From assembly GCA_003427395.1 (NCBI GenBank), contig BFEA01000421.1:1117374-1160772 (forward strand): a stretch of DNA of 43,399 nt. Reading direction: 5' to 3'. The DNA comes from Chara braunii. Lineage: Eukaryota > Streptophyta > Charophyceae > Charales > Characeae. The notes beneath the pieces are model-generated. The model was given only the letters and a program-made list of their open reading frames with translations, was not told the origin of the DNA and searched no databases. Position numbers and translations under genes: made by a program. Of this stretch, positions 10,142 to 21,194 are shown piece after piece; the first letter of the stretch is position 1; each line of letters starts with the position of its first letter.

Positions 10142-11206
10142 AAAATAAACTCACAAACAGCTCAGAATTAACTGAGCCAGTCAACCCCATGGTGCAGTAC
10201 CCCAAGTGCATCCCCTTTTCTTTCAAGAAAGTTCAAGAAACAAAGAAGGAAAAAACAACAACACGAAACTGATAACAGGCTAACAGCATAAAATTTTAAA
10301 ATTAGTAAATTAAGTTTAATTAACTAAATTTACCTTTTCCGAACTAGCCAAGAAAAAACGCAACAAAACAATATCTTAACTGATTTCACAACTTCACTCT
10401 AAGTTCCGCAGGCTGAATGGAGATCCCTTCCCCTCCCTCTTCTCCGGCAAATATGAATTCTCTATAAAATCAATGATTGTTCAGACATGCTGGCTATGCT
10501 AATGTTTACATTCGTGGCCTCAACACCAATCTTCTCCTTATTCTGCCAAGTGGTCACACTTAAGATATCACGATTGAAACAGCCAAAATTTTGAAAAATA
10601 TCAGAAAAATACCACGAGTCCAAAAGTGATCACCCACGCACCCGCCATGTGCCAACACACTGATCTTGTCAGCTGCAACTACTAACAGTGGCACCAGCCA
10701 TTTCTCTTGTGCCGAGCACACCACACTACCACCACCGCCATGTGCCACCACGTGCTACTTTTCTCTTGTGCTCACTACTCACGACAGGGGTGGAGTTATG
10801 CATCTTGCAATGAGAATGAGTGCACAGCCAGCAGCTACCATTTGTCTTGCCGTGCAGTTCCATATCATGTCGTACCATTGACACATCGCCCACAGCAAGT
10901 CTGTTCTCTATGGGACAGATGATAAGCCATGTTATCACACACAAAATGCCATTTTGTCATCTCATCGCATAGAGGCTGTAAGACGTATACGACAGCCGAT
11001 ACCAATCTCTACCCACAAAGAGAACCCCTCTTTCCCATATGGTTCGCCGCACAGCAGCCATCACAGCTCGTGGGACCATGTGGGACGAAAGCAAAGACAA
11101 CTATGCTCTATCACCATGGCAGCTCTATGAATCACTGAGTAGAAGACCCATCCCAGCATGTGCTAACGGAGGAAAAGCAACAACAACCACTATCACCTCC
11201 CAAAAA
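10142..11206. other. Intergenic stretch downstream of the kinase gene
   Basis: AT-rich at its left side (10230-10400), then mixed. It lies 3' of the minus-strand kinase gene and should hold its terminator and 3' UTR. I see no convincing gene, RNA or transposon end. Repeated TTTCTCTTGTGC at 10701 and 10759 is the only local pattern. Confidence 0.35.
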
Positions 11207-13795
11207 TCACCTAGGAGAAGGCCCATCAAGGGGATGCAAAAAGGTGTGCCCCGAGAGAGCTTTTAGCCCCCCTGATGCACAATTTGTTCGCTTGATTGTG
11301 TCAATCTCCTGCACTACCTGACCCATGTCAGGCCTTTGAGATGGAAAGTCCTCTGTGCAACGCAAGGCGAGTTCCCTCTGCCTGGCCAGCAAGTAGAGGG
11401 GTATGGAATCGGCTTCATTCATCTTCATAACTGCGCGCATTCCAGTGACAAGCTCCAGAAGCACAACCCCAAACGCAAAGACATCGCTCGACATCGTCAG
11501 TTTTGACTCATAAACGTATTCCGGTGGCATGTAACCTGGAGTGCCTGACCTAGTCAACGTCGGCACAGTCGTTTGACCCGAAGAAGGGGTTCCGTCGGAA
11601 TGGCCACAACTCCCTGGCCTCGCTAGCCCAAAGTCAGCCAAGTATGCGCGCAGTACTTTCCCCTCCCCTTCAACAAGCACGTTGCGGCTTTTCACATCAC
11701 GATGAAGAATCGGGTGGTCCACCTCATGATGCAGGTAACGTAAGCAGGTTGCTATCTGTCTTGCGATCGACATTCTTTCTGTCCATGTCAACGGCAAATT
11801 ACAGCTGCCGATCAAATCCATGGTCTCACATTCTTCCGACACGTTCCCCGTTGTGGATTTGCACTTGTGCAGTCGATCGTAAAACAGTGAACCCCCTGCG
11901 ATGAATGGGTACACGAGGATGAACTTCTTCTCTTCGGTGCAGAAACCGAGCAGCTTGCACAGATGCCTGTGCCGCACACTGCTCAGTGTGTTCACCTCCG
12001 CGCGGAATTGCTTGTGCTTCATCTCGTTGAACTCGCCTTTCATGACCTTGATGGCCACATCCACCATTTTCTGGCCCACCATCAACGATGCTCTGTACAC
12101 GTCACCGTAAGCACCACTCTTCCCATCCAGGCAAACACCATTTCTGATGGCCATTTGTATAACAGAGAGTGGGATCTCCTGGACGACTGTTGGGCGAAGT
12201 GGATCGAAACTCGATGGAAGGCTCGCAGAGATACCGGTCCCGGTCCCGCTCCTTGTCGAGGACTCTGTGATTTTTGTATCGGGTGGCGGAATGACGCTGT
12301 TTCCAACGTGTTTGAACCCGCGGATGGCATGCATTGCACATACGCCTGCACCCAAGAGTACAATGGCACACCCCAGTGCCACGCCCACAAAGATCATGAC
12401 TCGTGACATATTCGTACCGGTTGGTTTCTTCCTGGAATCAACAGGAGGCAGAGGCGGCAAGCCACACTGGTGCAAGGCAGAGACATTCATCTCCAGTTTC
12501 ATAATTCGGCCATCCCCTGTCCCAACAAACAAGTAACGATCATCTGTGGTGAGGGCCATAGCCATGAGGCTTCCACTGGAACCATCAGACTGCACCAGTT
12601 CTGCAACTATCTTGATGCTCAATACGTTGCCGTCTGGGTCGTCAAGAGGCAGCCAATGGAGTCTTCCACGGCCGGTGACAAACAGGTTGCAACCATTCCC
12701 AGTCACAATACACTGACTTGATCTATTGAATCCCCCTTCCAGGCCAAACATGGTATACATGCCTCCGGCAATTGTTTTGGTAGCCCTTGAGGTAATACTC
12801 ACACGCCGCACTACATTGCTCCAAAAATCAAGAACATACAAATTTCTGCTGTCAAGAGAAATAGATTGAGGTCCGATCAGTGGATCACTAAATCTGACCT
12901 CTGTTGAAACGTCACTGTCCACGTAGCCCGTCTTTGATATGTTGGTTTCGGGACCTGCGACAACATCTATCCTAACCCAGAATGATGGCACTGTCAAAGA
13001 TATTTTGTTGATGCGATCACCTGAGGATGCAAAGAAGGCATCCTGGGCTGGGTGCTTTGCCAGGCCTAAGGGCGCATCCAGGGCCCATTTGTCCACGCTC
13101 TTCCCCGTTGTGACTTCCAACTTCTCGATCCGATCATTGTGCTTTTGCGAAACCAGTAGATAACCACCATCAAGCACCAAAAGGCCTGACACATCTGAGT
13201 CTTCTAGAGGCTTAGTAGGGTCTTTATTAGGTACTGGCCAGCCCCCAGCCAAATGGGAAGAAGTGTAGGATTGAAGAGCCTCCACCCATTCTGCCTTCCA
13301 AACTGCTACTGTCTTGTTAGAGGAATCTGATGTGTTGGTCATTGTTGCAGCGTTTTCCACATAGTAGACTGTTTTCATATCCGGAGAGAGATCAACGGCT
13401 GTGATGCAATACTTAGTGTCAGCAGACCTATTGGTTGTAGACACAAGCACATCCCCAAGAACTCTGAGAAGGATTCGGTCAGTAACGTTCAGCACGCCGT
13501 ACTCTGCATTGAGCTTCCGCTCTTTGAGTCCTTCCAAAGTTGACCGCTCCCTGCTATCTGGCTCGGAATTCACATCCATCAACCTTCCAGTGAAGAGCAG
13601 GATGAAAAGACTTGCCATCCACATACGTGACGAGATAGATGTCGAACCAATAATTGTCTTCCTCCTCTCCTTGTTCATCTCCGGAGTAAGTCTCTGCTGT
13701 TCGTTTTGGACAAAAGGCCCTTGCTTAAGCTGCATGAAAGAAGTTCTGCTGCTGACAGGAGCTGCGGTAGAAGTATCGGTCACTGTCTGTGCCAA
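11207..13795 (-). CDS. Receptor-like Ser/Thr kinase with NHL/beta-propeller-like ectodomain
   Basis: This uninterrupted 862-residue frame is the one intact gene in the window. Order: hydrophobic segment MASLFILLFTG at 60-70 (signal peptide; the likely true start is Met58 at 13624, because Met1 would bury it), an ectodomain at about 80-460, a membrane helix at 464-489, and a kinase domain at about 552-835. The ectodomain has beta-propeller features, including LYVLDFWSNVVRRVSI then TKTIAGG (319-345), typical of NHL repeats, and about seven N-glycosylation sequons. The kinase has a glycine loop GKSGAYGDVY (559-568), VAIK with Lys583, a helix-C Glu600, HRDVKSRN (698-705), DFGLA (721-725) and a PPE at 757-759, so all catalytic residues are present. 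Between GMRAV (785) and LALRC (809) the family usually has 30-40 more residues, so the C-lobe looks shortened by an in-frame loss. It should sit in the plasma membrane and phosphorylate Ser/Thr; its ligand is unknown. No intron is evident. Confidence 0.9.
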   Translation of the reverse strand: MAQTVTDTSTAAPVSSRTSFMQLKQGPFVQNEQQRLTPEMNKERRKTIIGSTSISSRMWMASLFILLFTGRLMDVNSEPDSRERSTLEGLKERKLNAEYGVLNVTDRILLRVLGDVLVSTTNRSADTKYCITAVDLSPDMKTVYYVENAATMTNTSDSSNKTVAVWKAEWVEALQSYTSSHLAGGWPVPNKDPTKPLEDSDVSGLLVLDGGYLLVSQKHNDRIEKLEVTTGKSVDKWALDAPLGLAKHPAQDAFFASSGDRINKISLTVPSFWVRIDVVAGPETNISKTGYVDSDVSTEVRFSDPLIGPQSISLDSRNLYVLDFWSNVVRRVSITSRATKTIAGGMYTMFGLEGGFNRSSQCIVTGNGCNLFVTGRGRLHWLPLDDPDGNVLSIKIVAELVQSDGSSGSLMAMALTTDDRYLFVGTGDGRIMKLEMNVSALHQCGLPPLPPVDSRKKPTGTNMSRVMIFVGVALGCAIVLLGAGVCAMHAIRGFKHVGNSVIPPPDTKITESSTRSGTGTGISASLPSSFDPLRPTVVQEIPLSVIQMAIRNGVCLDGKSGAYGDVYRASLMVGQKMVDVAIKVMKGEFNEMKHKQFRAEVNTLSSVRHRHLCKLLGFCTEEKKFILVYPFIAGGSLFYDRLHKCKSTTGNVSEECETMDLIGSCNLPLTWTERMSIARQIATCLRYLHHEVDHPILHRDVKSRNVLVEGEGKVLRAYLADFGLARPGSCGHSDGTPSSGQTTVPTLTRSGTPGYMPPEYVYESKLTMSSDVFAFGVVLLELVTGMRAVMKMNEADSIPLYLLARQRELALRCTEDFPSQRPDMGQVVQEIDTIKRTNCASGGLKALSGHTFLHPLDGPSPR

Positions 13796-14560
13796 CAGAC
13801 GAAGTCATACACTGAGTAAGAGGTTTGCTAAGTGTCGGTCAGATTTTATTTGAAGGCCATCCATGCAGTGAATGGGCCACCAACTACTGTTGCTCTGCTC
13901 GCATAGGGCTAATAACTGAGGATTCGCAAGAGAAAACGGCGATGGACTTCTGACGCACAAGAGAATATCACTCCTCCGACATGCGCAATGCAAGCCTTCC
14001 AACCAGTATCAGAAATGAAGATTAATGGGAAAAAGACGGATGGATAGAGAGCTGGATGGTGAACGGCGAGGGTTACTCCCTCGCCAACCATGATGCACGA
14101 GCATGAGGGTATGCGCAATGGATGGATGTTGAGGAGCCTTTAAGATTCTTGGGAGTTATGGTTAGTGCACATGGCACCAGAGATCAAATGGCTTTTTGGA
14201 AGAGCAATAAATCAACTGAATGCAAAAAGGGATAATTTGCAAAATACCCCCATAGCTTGAGATGTATGCCAAAATGCCCCTGAAAGATGTGGGTAGAGCG
14301 GAATGCCCTTTTGGGCCGAAATCTTTGTGTTATGCCCCTGTCAGGTGGGTGTGCAAATTTGCAATCTGGACCTTGCCGTTTGGTAGAAGGTACGCCCATA
14401 ACAGGTAGATCATTGTGGTAATTATCTCCATTGGAGTAGGACCACCAATGCCCACCATGCATCCACACAATCACATGAGTTTTCCACAAGCAAAGTCACA
14501 TAACACATGGAGATGCATCGAAAACAGTCTCGGCAATCGCAACCAGTAACAAAATGGTCT
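13796..14560. other. Upstream region of the kinase gene
   Basis: This stretch must contain the promoter of the minus-strand kinase gene. I could not identify a convincing TATA box or transcription start. No gene or repeat family seen elsewhere in the window is evident in it. Confidence 0.3.
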
Positions 14561-15318
14561 TTTCTTACAGGCAGCTATGGCCGTCACACACAATGCAGGT
14601 AAGCCTCACGCATATATTCGCTCTTGGATACTAGTGCTACTCACAGTCGCTCTCCCGTTCCTCTCAGAATGCCTTCCACTCTTGCTCCTACCTCTCCCCC
14701 GCACTCTCAAGCCGCTATGGCGCCAAGCGTCATCGACTACCCTAGCACTATAATGCTCACTTCCACTCAGTCGCCCCATCAACGCACAAGACCCCGCAGC
14801 AGTGCTTCCGCATTGATCACGAAACATGAAGTGTTGACGCCCAATCCCACATTGAGTGCTGCTGGACTCCAGTATTGACTGCAGCTTCAACTTTCCCAAC
14901 CCACTTCCCTGTAGCCGCGGTCGTCGTCCGGCATCCAAAAGTAACAGCCTCCCGAAATAAGCTGCGACTGACAATGGTTCAGGCAGTCAGACTTCGGGGT
15001 ACTGCCCACTGAACTGTACGGGCCTATGAACCTAAAAATAACTGTCGACTTTCCTACGACCTTAAACTAAACTACGGGCCTCTACAACATCACCTGAAGG
15101 ACCTACCGGATGGGACTATGGTACAATGGGAAACTGGGACTCTGGGACTCTGGGGCTAGACCGGTACTACCGAGATTCGTGAATCCTTTCACTATATTCT
15201 CCATGTTTTGGTATGTGGCCACTGTCTGGAAGCCCCCTAAAGGTTTTACAAAGCAGAAACTTATCTCTGTACCGGGGATGTCAGCAGAACACAGTTCATC
15301 GCTAAAGTGGGATGGAAT
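14561..15318. other. Possible degraded LTR remnant
   Basis: GGCAGCTATGGCCGTC near 14571 resembles GGCAGCTATGGCTGCCGTC at 27731 in the LTR-like region of element C, and the following sequence has similar short stretches (GGGACTCTGGGACTCTGGGG, GACCTA-type motifs). The match is short and the ends are not visible, so this is only a suggestion. The open frame at 14606-14974 on the minus strand has no recognisable domain. Confidence 0.25.
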
Positions 15319-18115
15319 TATATAGGGGCCCGTCCAACACTCCTTGGGTCGTCCTCGGGGCCTGAGGAAATTTTCCCATCGTCCTCCGAGGAAATTCGCA
15401 CCGTCGTTCCACTCATCCTCGGAATGGTTCCCCGAGGACGATTCCTCGGGGCTTCCGCGGCCAGTTTCATATGTCGACAAGCGGATGTGGGGGCAGGGGG
15501 CGAGGTTGGTCCAGCGAGGTGTGTCCGTGCCGACGTTGTTGGTCCAGCTCGGGTGGGCGTTGCAAATTCGAAAGTCGGCGGCGTAAGTTCAAAAAACAGG
15601 GCATTGGAAAAGGCGCGCAGTCCCAGATTCGAATTTCGGCAAGTGAGTGACAGCGGCGTGGGCATCCCTTGCAGCTGACGGCAGCAACGTTCCTCGGCGA
15701 AAGCGTTTGGGTACGGGGTGGCGGCTGAGTGTCGGCGGGCACACCGAACGTACATGTGCACATCTGAAGCAGCAGACACGTCGTCACACGATCGCCATCG
15801 TTGTCGTCTTCGCAGGCACACCTTCGTCGTCGACGTCTACGCCGTGCACTCCGGTCGTCACTCGCACCATCGCTGTAGTGCGCCCCGACGCTCCTGGAGT
15901 CTTTTGTACTTGGCGACGTCCATGTCGACAGTACCAGTTTCGGCCATAAACAAGAACGGGGAGGCGGGCCGTGAAACACTAAGCGCAGCAGAGAGGACGA
16001 CGGTGGCAGCGGCCGTGAATACCATCCTCAACGGGTGTCAAATGGAGAGGAGCGAGGGGAGGATGAGAGCGGCGGTTCACGCACGGCGGAAGAGGACGCT
16101 GCAGGCCATGAATGTGGACGGCTTCGACACTGCTGCCATTTGCGACGTCGTGCTGCAGGTGTGCTACGGCATGGGGTGTGGAGCTTTCCCAGAGCGACGC
16201 CTAGGTGATGGATGAAGCGACGGACAGGGGGGGTGTGGGAGGATCTGCGGCATTTCGACGACGCGGCGGCCGACCACTTCGAGGACAACTTGTGCATGCC
16301 GCCACGTGTGTTCCGAGAGATCGCGAAAGCTCTGTCTCCCTTCCTTCAACGGCGTGTCACTTTCTATAAGGAGCCCCTCCAGCCTGACCACATTGTCGCG
16401 TACGCTTTGTACACGTGGGCGTCGGGGGAGACGTACAAGAGAGGGATATGCAGCTTCGGCATTGGCAGATCTTCTGGGTTGGTGGTTGTGCCGGATGGTA
16501 ACTGAGGCGTTGCTGAGTGCGTACCCCGACAAGATATCGTGGCTGACGGGGCTGCAGAAGGCGGTCGTCTTGCACGCTTTCGTCGACAAGGGTTTCCCTA
16601 ACTGCCATGGGTGCATCGACTGCACCCACATCTTCATCAACAAGCCAGCGAATTGCTCCGGGGAGGACTACTACGATAGAAAACGCTGTTTCTCCGTCCA
16701 GGCGCACGTGGTCGTCAATCTGAACTTGCGCGTGCTGGACGTGTTCGTTGGTTATCCGGGAAGTTGCCACGACGTGGGGATCATCCACCTATCGAGTTTA
16801 TGGGCGCGCGCGGAGGCAAGGGAGTTTTTCACTGGGCCACCTGTCATGCTGCCTTTCGGTGTGCAAACGAACAGGTATTTGCTGGGCAACAATGATTATC
16901 CCCCCTCCGAATGGGTAGTCGTCCCCTATGGCGGTCTTGCACAACACCCATCGCAGCTGCACTTCGACAACAAGCAGAAGACAACAAGGGGAGCAGTTCA
17001 TAGAGCTTTCGGGGGACTAAAGGAGATGTGGAGGTTGTTCCTTCGCTCCCACAAGACGAACATGGACACGTTGCCGCAGCAGTTCGCGCCGTGTGCATTC
17101 TGCACAACATACTCATCGACGAGGGCATCCCCTTCGACGACAACCTACTATGGGAGGTCGGGCCGAACGGTGTGCGTCACAGGGTGGATCTTGGGATGCA
17201 GCAGCCCTTGAGGCCGATGTGTATGGAGTTGTCGATGGGGGGTGCGCTGATTCTGCAGGACGCACTGGCGGAGCGAATGGGTGCGCGTACCCAGACCACT
17301 CCGACGACCTTGAACGACTCGACGAGCTTTGCCCAGCCTGCTCCCCTGCAGACCTGCAGATCGCCTAGCGCCCCTCCATCCTGGCGTTCTTCTTTAAAGA
17401 CCGTCTTCTGCGTGCATGTCGCAGAACGCCACCGAGGATGCACACGTGGAAGACAACTACAACGACGAGCAAGAGGACGACCAGCACCAGCAGCGGCAGC
17501 CTCCGAAAGACGTTGGCCATGAAAGACACGTGGACGACGGTAGCAGCTAGTAGACAACGGTGGACGTCCAGGAAACGGCGAGGAATAGTGTTGCAAACGG
17601 TCGATCGCAGATAGCCACAAACAAAGGGAAATGTATTCCGTCGTGGAAGACACTGCGCAATCAGGAGAGCAAGGGCCGGTTGAAGTATTCGAATCTGCCG
17701 ACCGTTGGATGCCTTCCCGCTTGGGGGCGAGGGCACCGACGTGATACAGCCCCTTCTCGACGTCTTGGAGGCCGGCAGGCCGCCAACGGTGACCGTTGGT
17801 GGACAATTCCATGACGTCGAACGTTGCCGACCGAAGATGTCCGTCGACAGGCCGCCAAGAACAGAAATGGGCCAGCTGAGTTCGAGAATTGTCGTCGAGA
17901 GGGCTGCCGTCGACGCCCCGATTCTTCCGGATGCTCGACCTTCGAGGGACCTCGGGAGGTTCCTTGGGGAATGCGTCGAAATGGCTGTAGCCCGAGGAAT
18001 CCCCAAGGAATCCCCGAGGAAATGTTTTCACTTTTTTTTATCAATTTCTTCCCCGAGGATAAGTGGAACGATGAATTCCTCGGGGGATTTATGCGCCTGA
18101 GGAGTGTCTAACGAG
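15319..18115 (+). mobile_element. PIF/Harbinger-type DNA transposon with decayed transposase
   Basis: The left end GGGGCCCGTCCAACACTCCT near 15325 and the right end in reverse complement (TGGGCCTCGTTAGACACTCC, ending near 18119) look like terminal inverted repeats. Inside them both ends carry CCTCGG/GAGGAA-rich subterminal repeats (15350-15440 and 17990-18090), a common feature for transposase binding. Between them lies a HARBI1-like transposase gene in several frames. The flanks are TATA on the left and TAG on the right, so a 3-bp target duplication is not clearly preserved. Length is about 2.8 kb, short for a two-gene Harbinger, and I could not find the Myb-like second gene. Confidence 0.7.
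15922..17390 (+). pseudogene. HARBI1-like transposase, frameshifted
   Basis: Four pieces form one protein: 15922-16215 (helical N-terminal part, MSTVPVSAINKNGE onward), 16212-16500, 16490-17075 and 17075-17390, with frame changes near 16205, 16495 and 17075. The DDE nuclease core is in the third piece: CHGCIDCTHIFI holds the first aspartate, YPGSCHDVGI the second. The third acidic residue normally stands in the motif (V/I)ERAFG.LK; here it reads VHRAFGGLK, so the glutamate is replaced by histidine. The GDSGYP-type motif upstream is GNNDYP. The final piece has AVCILHNILIDEG, the usual C-terminal helix. The seven-G run near 16230 lies close to the first break. This copy cannot be active. Confidence 0.8.
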
Positions 18116-18198
18116 GCCCATAGTTAACCTACCCCTTAGAGGAGGTTTAGGCATTATGGATCCAGCCAGACAATAGGAGGCATTGTAAGCGACCAACT

Positions 18199-18362
18199 GG
18201 CCTAGCTCAGTTGGTACACCTATGAACTGTCGAAATGCAAACCTGAGTTCAAACTCCAGTGAAAGCAGATGCATAAAGTAGATACAATTCTGATATACCT
18301 TAGGGCCAATCAATTCGATCATGGTATCTCAAGGTCGTTGCCCTTTTTAAAAAGGGAAAAAA
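18199..18362 (+). mobile_element. tRNA-derived SINE, copy 1
   Basis: The head GGCCTAGCTCAGTTGGTACA fits a Pol III A box, and AGTTCAAACTCC about 40 bp later fits a B box, so the head descends from a tRNA. The body (TGATATACCTTAGGGCC, TCGATCATGGTATCTCAAGG, GTTGCCC) and the A-rich tail (AAAAAGGGAAAAAAG) are shared with copies at 25941, 26103 and 34790. A SINE uses the enzymes of a partner LINE, and no LINE is seen in this window. I could not identify its target duplication. Confidence 0.8.
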
Positions 18363-18369
18363 GAAACAC

Positions 18370-19026
18370 AAAGCACTTCAAAAACTTATTGGATACCTAG
18401 ACCGATTTTGTCTTGGCTGCAAATTTGCAATGTAGTGCCTTCCAAAGCACAAGGAAGCATTGAAGGCCCGTTATGGGTGTTAGCTCAGCACTGGGACTTA
18501 GCAGGGAAAGACTGAGACATTGGTCGGGCCACTAATAAGAAGGATAGAACCCTGTAAGCAATGGGCCACACTCTGAAACATATGGGACATATTTCCAGGG
18601 AGACTCATCATGAGCATCTAGGAAGGAAGTGCTCCATCGACCGCATATTCGTGACACGCTTATAACCAATGGGAACAAAAAAAAAGAAAAAGATGCCAAC
18701 GATAAGCCCTGGCAAACGGAGAAGATGGTGGGTATGGGTAGAAACAGGGACTGGTATGGCAGGTGAAGCACTTTTGTGGGACCGGAGTTTCAATTCAAGG
18801 CGGTGAAGGCTTAGTCGTGAATATAACCCTTTGCAGTAACTTTGCCAAATTTTTAAGCCACCACTACCTTTCGAAGTCCAAGGCTAACCTATACCCCATT
18901 ATTTGGAGGCCAGTCGCCACCGGACCAAAATGGTTGGCGGCACCTGCCAAAACAAAGGAACGAAGCTCGCACCGACACTTCAACAAAGCTTGGTGCACAT
19001 TTCCACTCCGCCTTGATTAGCGATTT
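18370..19026. other. Unassigned stretch
   Basis: No gene, RNA or repeat with a clear match in the window was found here. The short minus-strand frames near 18532-18793 show no domain. Confidence 0.3.
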
Positions 19027-19127
19027 CGTCAAAATGGACATATTTTATTTTCTGAACGAAATTGAGAATCCAAAATGAGGCCAAAATTTGATGAAATTTT
19101 GGGTATGGCATTCTGAAAACGCCCTTC
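19027..19127 (-). repeat. Dispersed repeat family R, copy 1
   Basis: Read on the minus strand, GGGCGTTTTCAGAATGCC, ATTTTGGCCTCATTTTGGAT and CAGAAAATAAAATATG follow in the same order and spacing as on the plus strand at 21346-21430 (copy 2), with about one difference in six or seven. Copies 1 and 2 are therefore inverted relative to each other 2.3 kb apart. The family has no coding capacity visible here. Confidence 0.75.
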
Positions 19128-19129
19128 CC

Positions 19130-19248
19130 CCTGGATGTATCTGGACTCAGACAAAGTCCACATACATCCAGGCGGTACTGCGTTTTTGAAAACGACGTAC
19201 CCCCTGGATGTATGTCGACTTTGGCTGAGTTCAGATACATCGAGGGGG
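19130..19248. repeat. Two adjacent hairpins built from one inverted unit
   Basis: The arm CCTGGATGTATCTGGACT at 19130 pairs with AGTCCACATACATCCAGG ending at 19172, a perfect 18-bp stem. A second, less perfect hairpin built from the same CCCCTGGATGTAT unit spans 19199-19248. The block lies inside copy 1 of family R, at the place where copy 2 has only a short linker, so it looks like an insertion or an expansion there. Confidence 0.8.
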
Positions 19249-19942
19249 TGTGACGAACTCTTTTCTGAGATGCGCTATTTCCTGCGCGAATAGCTTGGAG
19301 GCATGTAAACGGGGTTAGAAATAAATTGCATGAATGCCCTTGCTTTTGGTTGCTTTTTCGTTTCCTTTTTTTGGGAGATCCTAAGAGAAATCGGGTAGAT
19401 GGCCCGTGCCTTAGCGAGCGCGGGGAAAGAGGGGAACGACAACAGTTTCTTCCAGTTCCTCTCTCTTTCTTAGGAGTATGGGCAGCTTTTTTGGGCGCGA
19501 TCAGCGCGCGGGGGGAAATCTTTTTCAATTTTTTGTCTGTGTGCAGAGCCATGAGCGTTCTCGGAATTTCTTTTTTGCAATTAGGATTTTGATTAAGGGG
19601 AATTTGGGCGCACTGGAATTTTATGCGCAATGATTCTTGCTTGCATGCGCATTTTTGCGGTTGGCTCTGCGTTCTTTGCCGCCTACGCCTTAATCCTTGC
19701 TGTAACTGTAATCTCTTCTTGGCAAGCGTAGGCATAACTGTAATCCTTCCTTGACTCCTTTGCGCCTTTGCATGCGCTCTTTTTTCTGTCCCATTGGCCA
19801 GAACGATGCATGACTCGATCGATGCGTGGAGAGTGGCTACGTCCCCCACGCCGCGGCCTGGCCATGCAATCGTAGGCACGCCCTTCCTTCCTTCTCCCTC
19901 CACCCCGACACAATCACGGTTATCGTGCGCAGATGCAAAGGC

Positions 19943-20040
19943 TATAAATACCGCAAGCGCGATTAACTTGCTCTCTAATCAGACTTGAAGTTAGCACGGT
20001 CGAGAGGATCGGCTAACGGGCAGGAGCAGAAAGGTGAGTG
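19943..20040 (+). promoter_or_regulatory. Possible core promoter and 5' splice donor
   Basis: TATAAATA at 19943-19950 is a good TATA box, preceded by a GC-rich stretch. A transcript would start near 19975, and 60 bp later AAAG is followed by GTGAGT at 20034, a consensus 5' splice site. Together these could be the promoter and first noncoding exon of a gene or of an unrecognised element. No protein domain follows in 20040-21190, so function is unknown. A chance match is quite possible. Confidence 0.35.
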
Positions 20041-21190
20041 AGGAGTTGGGCGATCCGACGGGCTGGCGATGAGTATGTGGGGTTGACGTGTGGCTGCGAA
20101 GGACTGTGGCACACGGGCAAACCTGACTTGCATACTCGGGCTAAGCGGGGTGACAACTTTGGAAGATAATAGGTGCGAGGCGACGGACTGCCCGCATCAG
20201 GAGAGAGGGTGAGAGAGAGTGGGAGCAAAGGGTTAGCGGTGTGGTGTATTCTTCTTCAACCCTCTGTATAATTTTGATTTTCGGCTATGATCGGTCTTTG
20301 CGCACGACTATATTTCGGATTTGTTGTTTATTGAGTATGGATGCACGAGTCTATCTCTTCTCCCTCATTTCTTCACTCCCCTTGGTGTGTTTCGATCTAT
20401 ATGATACTATTTTTGAAATGCTCATTGATCAGGAGTAGATTTTTGGAACTGGTCAGGGTAAAACCCGCAGGCGTGGTCTGGTTAGATCTGTCGATGCATC
20501 TATGAATGGACTTTTCGTAATGGTTGCATGGGCATGGAATCCGCCATCTCATCTCACTCGCAGAGGTTGATCGATCAAGGGGGGGGGTTAGCCTTCATCG
20601 CCAGCATGTGCCACCAGTCAGAATGCATTATGCGTGCGCGCACATACGAGCGAATAATGCAATCGCCCCCCATGCGCTCGTCCGCATAAGTCATTCAGGC
20701 CTGGTTACACGTGGGTACTGCTGGAACGCCCAACTCTGTTGGCAGGCGGTAGGAACTGCGGGTCGAAAAATTGCGGCTCTCGAAGATAGGATTTAGAGAC
20801 ACTGCGGGATCACTCCTGTGCACACGTGCATACTAGCGACTTTCGAATAAGATAGTCATCACGGATGCGCGTGTCGGTAGGAGTCCCCTCCGACCGAACC
20901 ATTGTCGGGTCATATGGTTGGCAAGCGTGGAAGGGAGAATGAACGTCCAGGTCCCTTTTCGAGTCACTGAGCGCCACAGGACATCGCTTCGCAGCCTATG
21001 GCTGTGGCCGACGGCGTCGGATTCTGAGAACTACGACGCCCGCAGGCGACGCGTGCTCGAACAAAGAGACAGCCATCATGTCCTGTCCGAACATCGAGTC
21101 AGGACCAGGCCCCGAAGGCAAGGCCGACGGTTCTAAAAGAAATTGAGGACTTGAACCCGCCTCTTCGCCGGATCATTTGCACTTTTATCC
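20041..21190. other. Unassigned stretch downstream of the possible promoter
   Basis: GC-rich to mixed sequence with several short open frames (20524-20796 and 20918-21136 on the plus strand), none with a recognisable domain. It could contain exons of a gene I do not recognise, or be decayed transposon sequence. Confidence 0.3.
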
Positions 21191-21194
21191 CTGA

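Noticed and set aside
9887-10171. Possible repeat protein
   Set aside because: The DNA unit is a minisatellite with most lengths not divisible by three, so the frame is not kept between units.
15103-15979. Overlapping frames on both strands at the left end of the Harbinger element
   Set aside because: The high GC content keeps many frames open; none carries a known domain, and a Myb-like partner protein was not recognisable.
17177-18044. Minus-strand frames of 213 and 284 residues
   Set aside because: They are antisense to the transposase end and to the subterminal repeats of the Harbinger element.
18980-19903. 307-residue minus-strand open frame
   Set aside because: It overlaps copy 1 of repeat family R and the hairpin pair, has a low-complexity basic composition and shows no domain.
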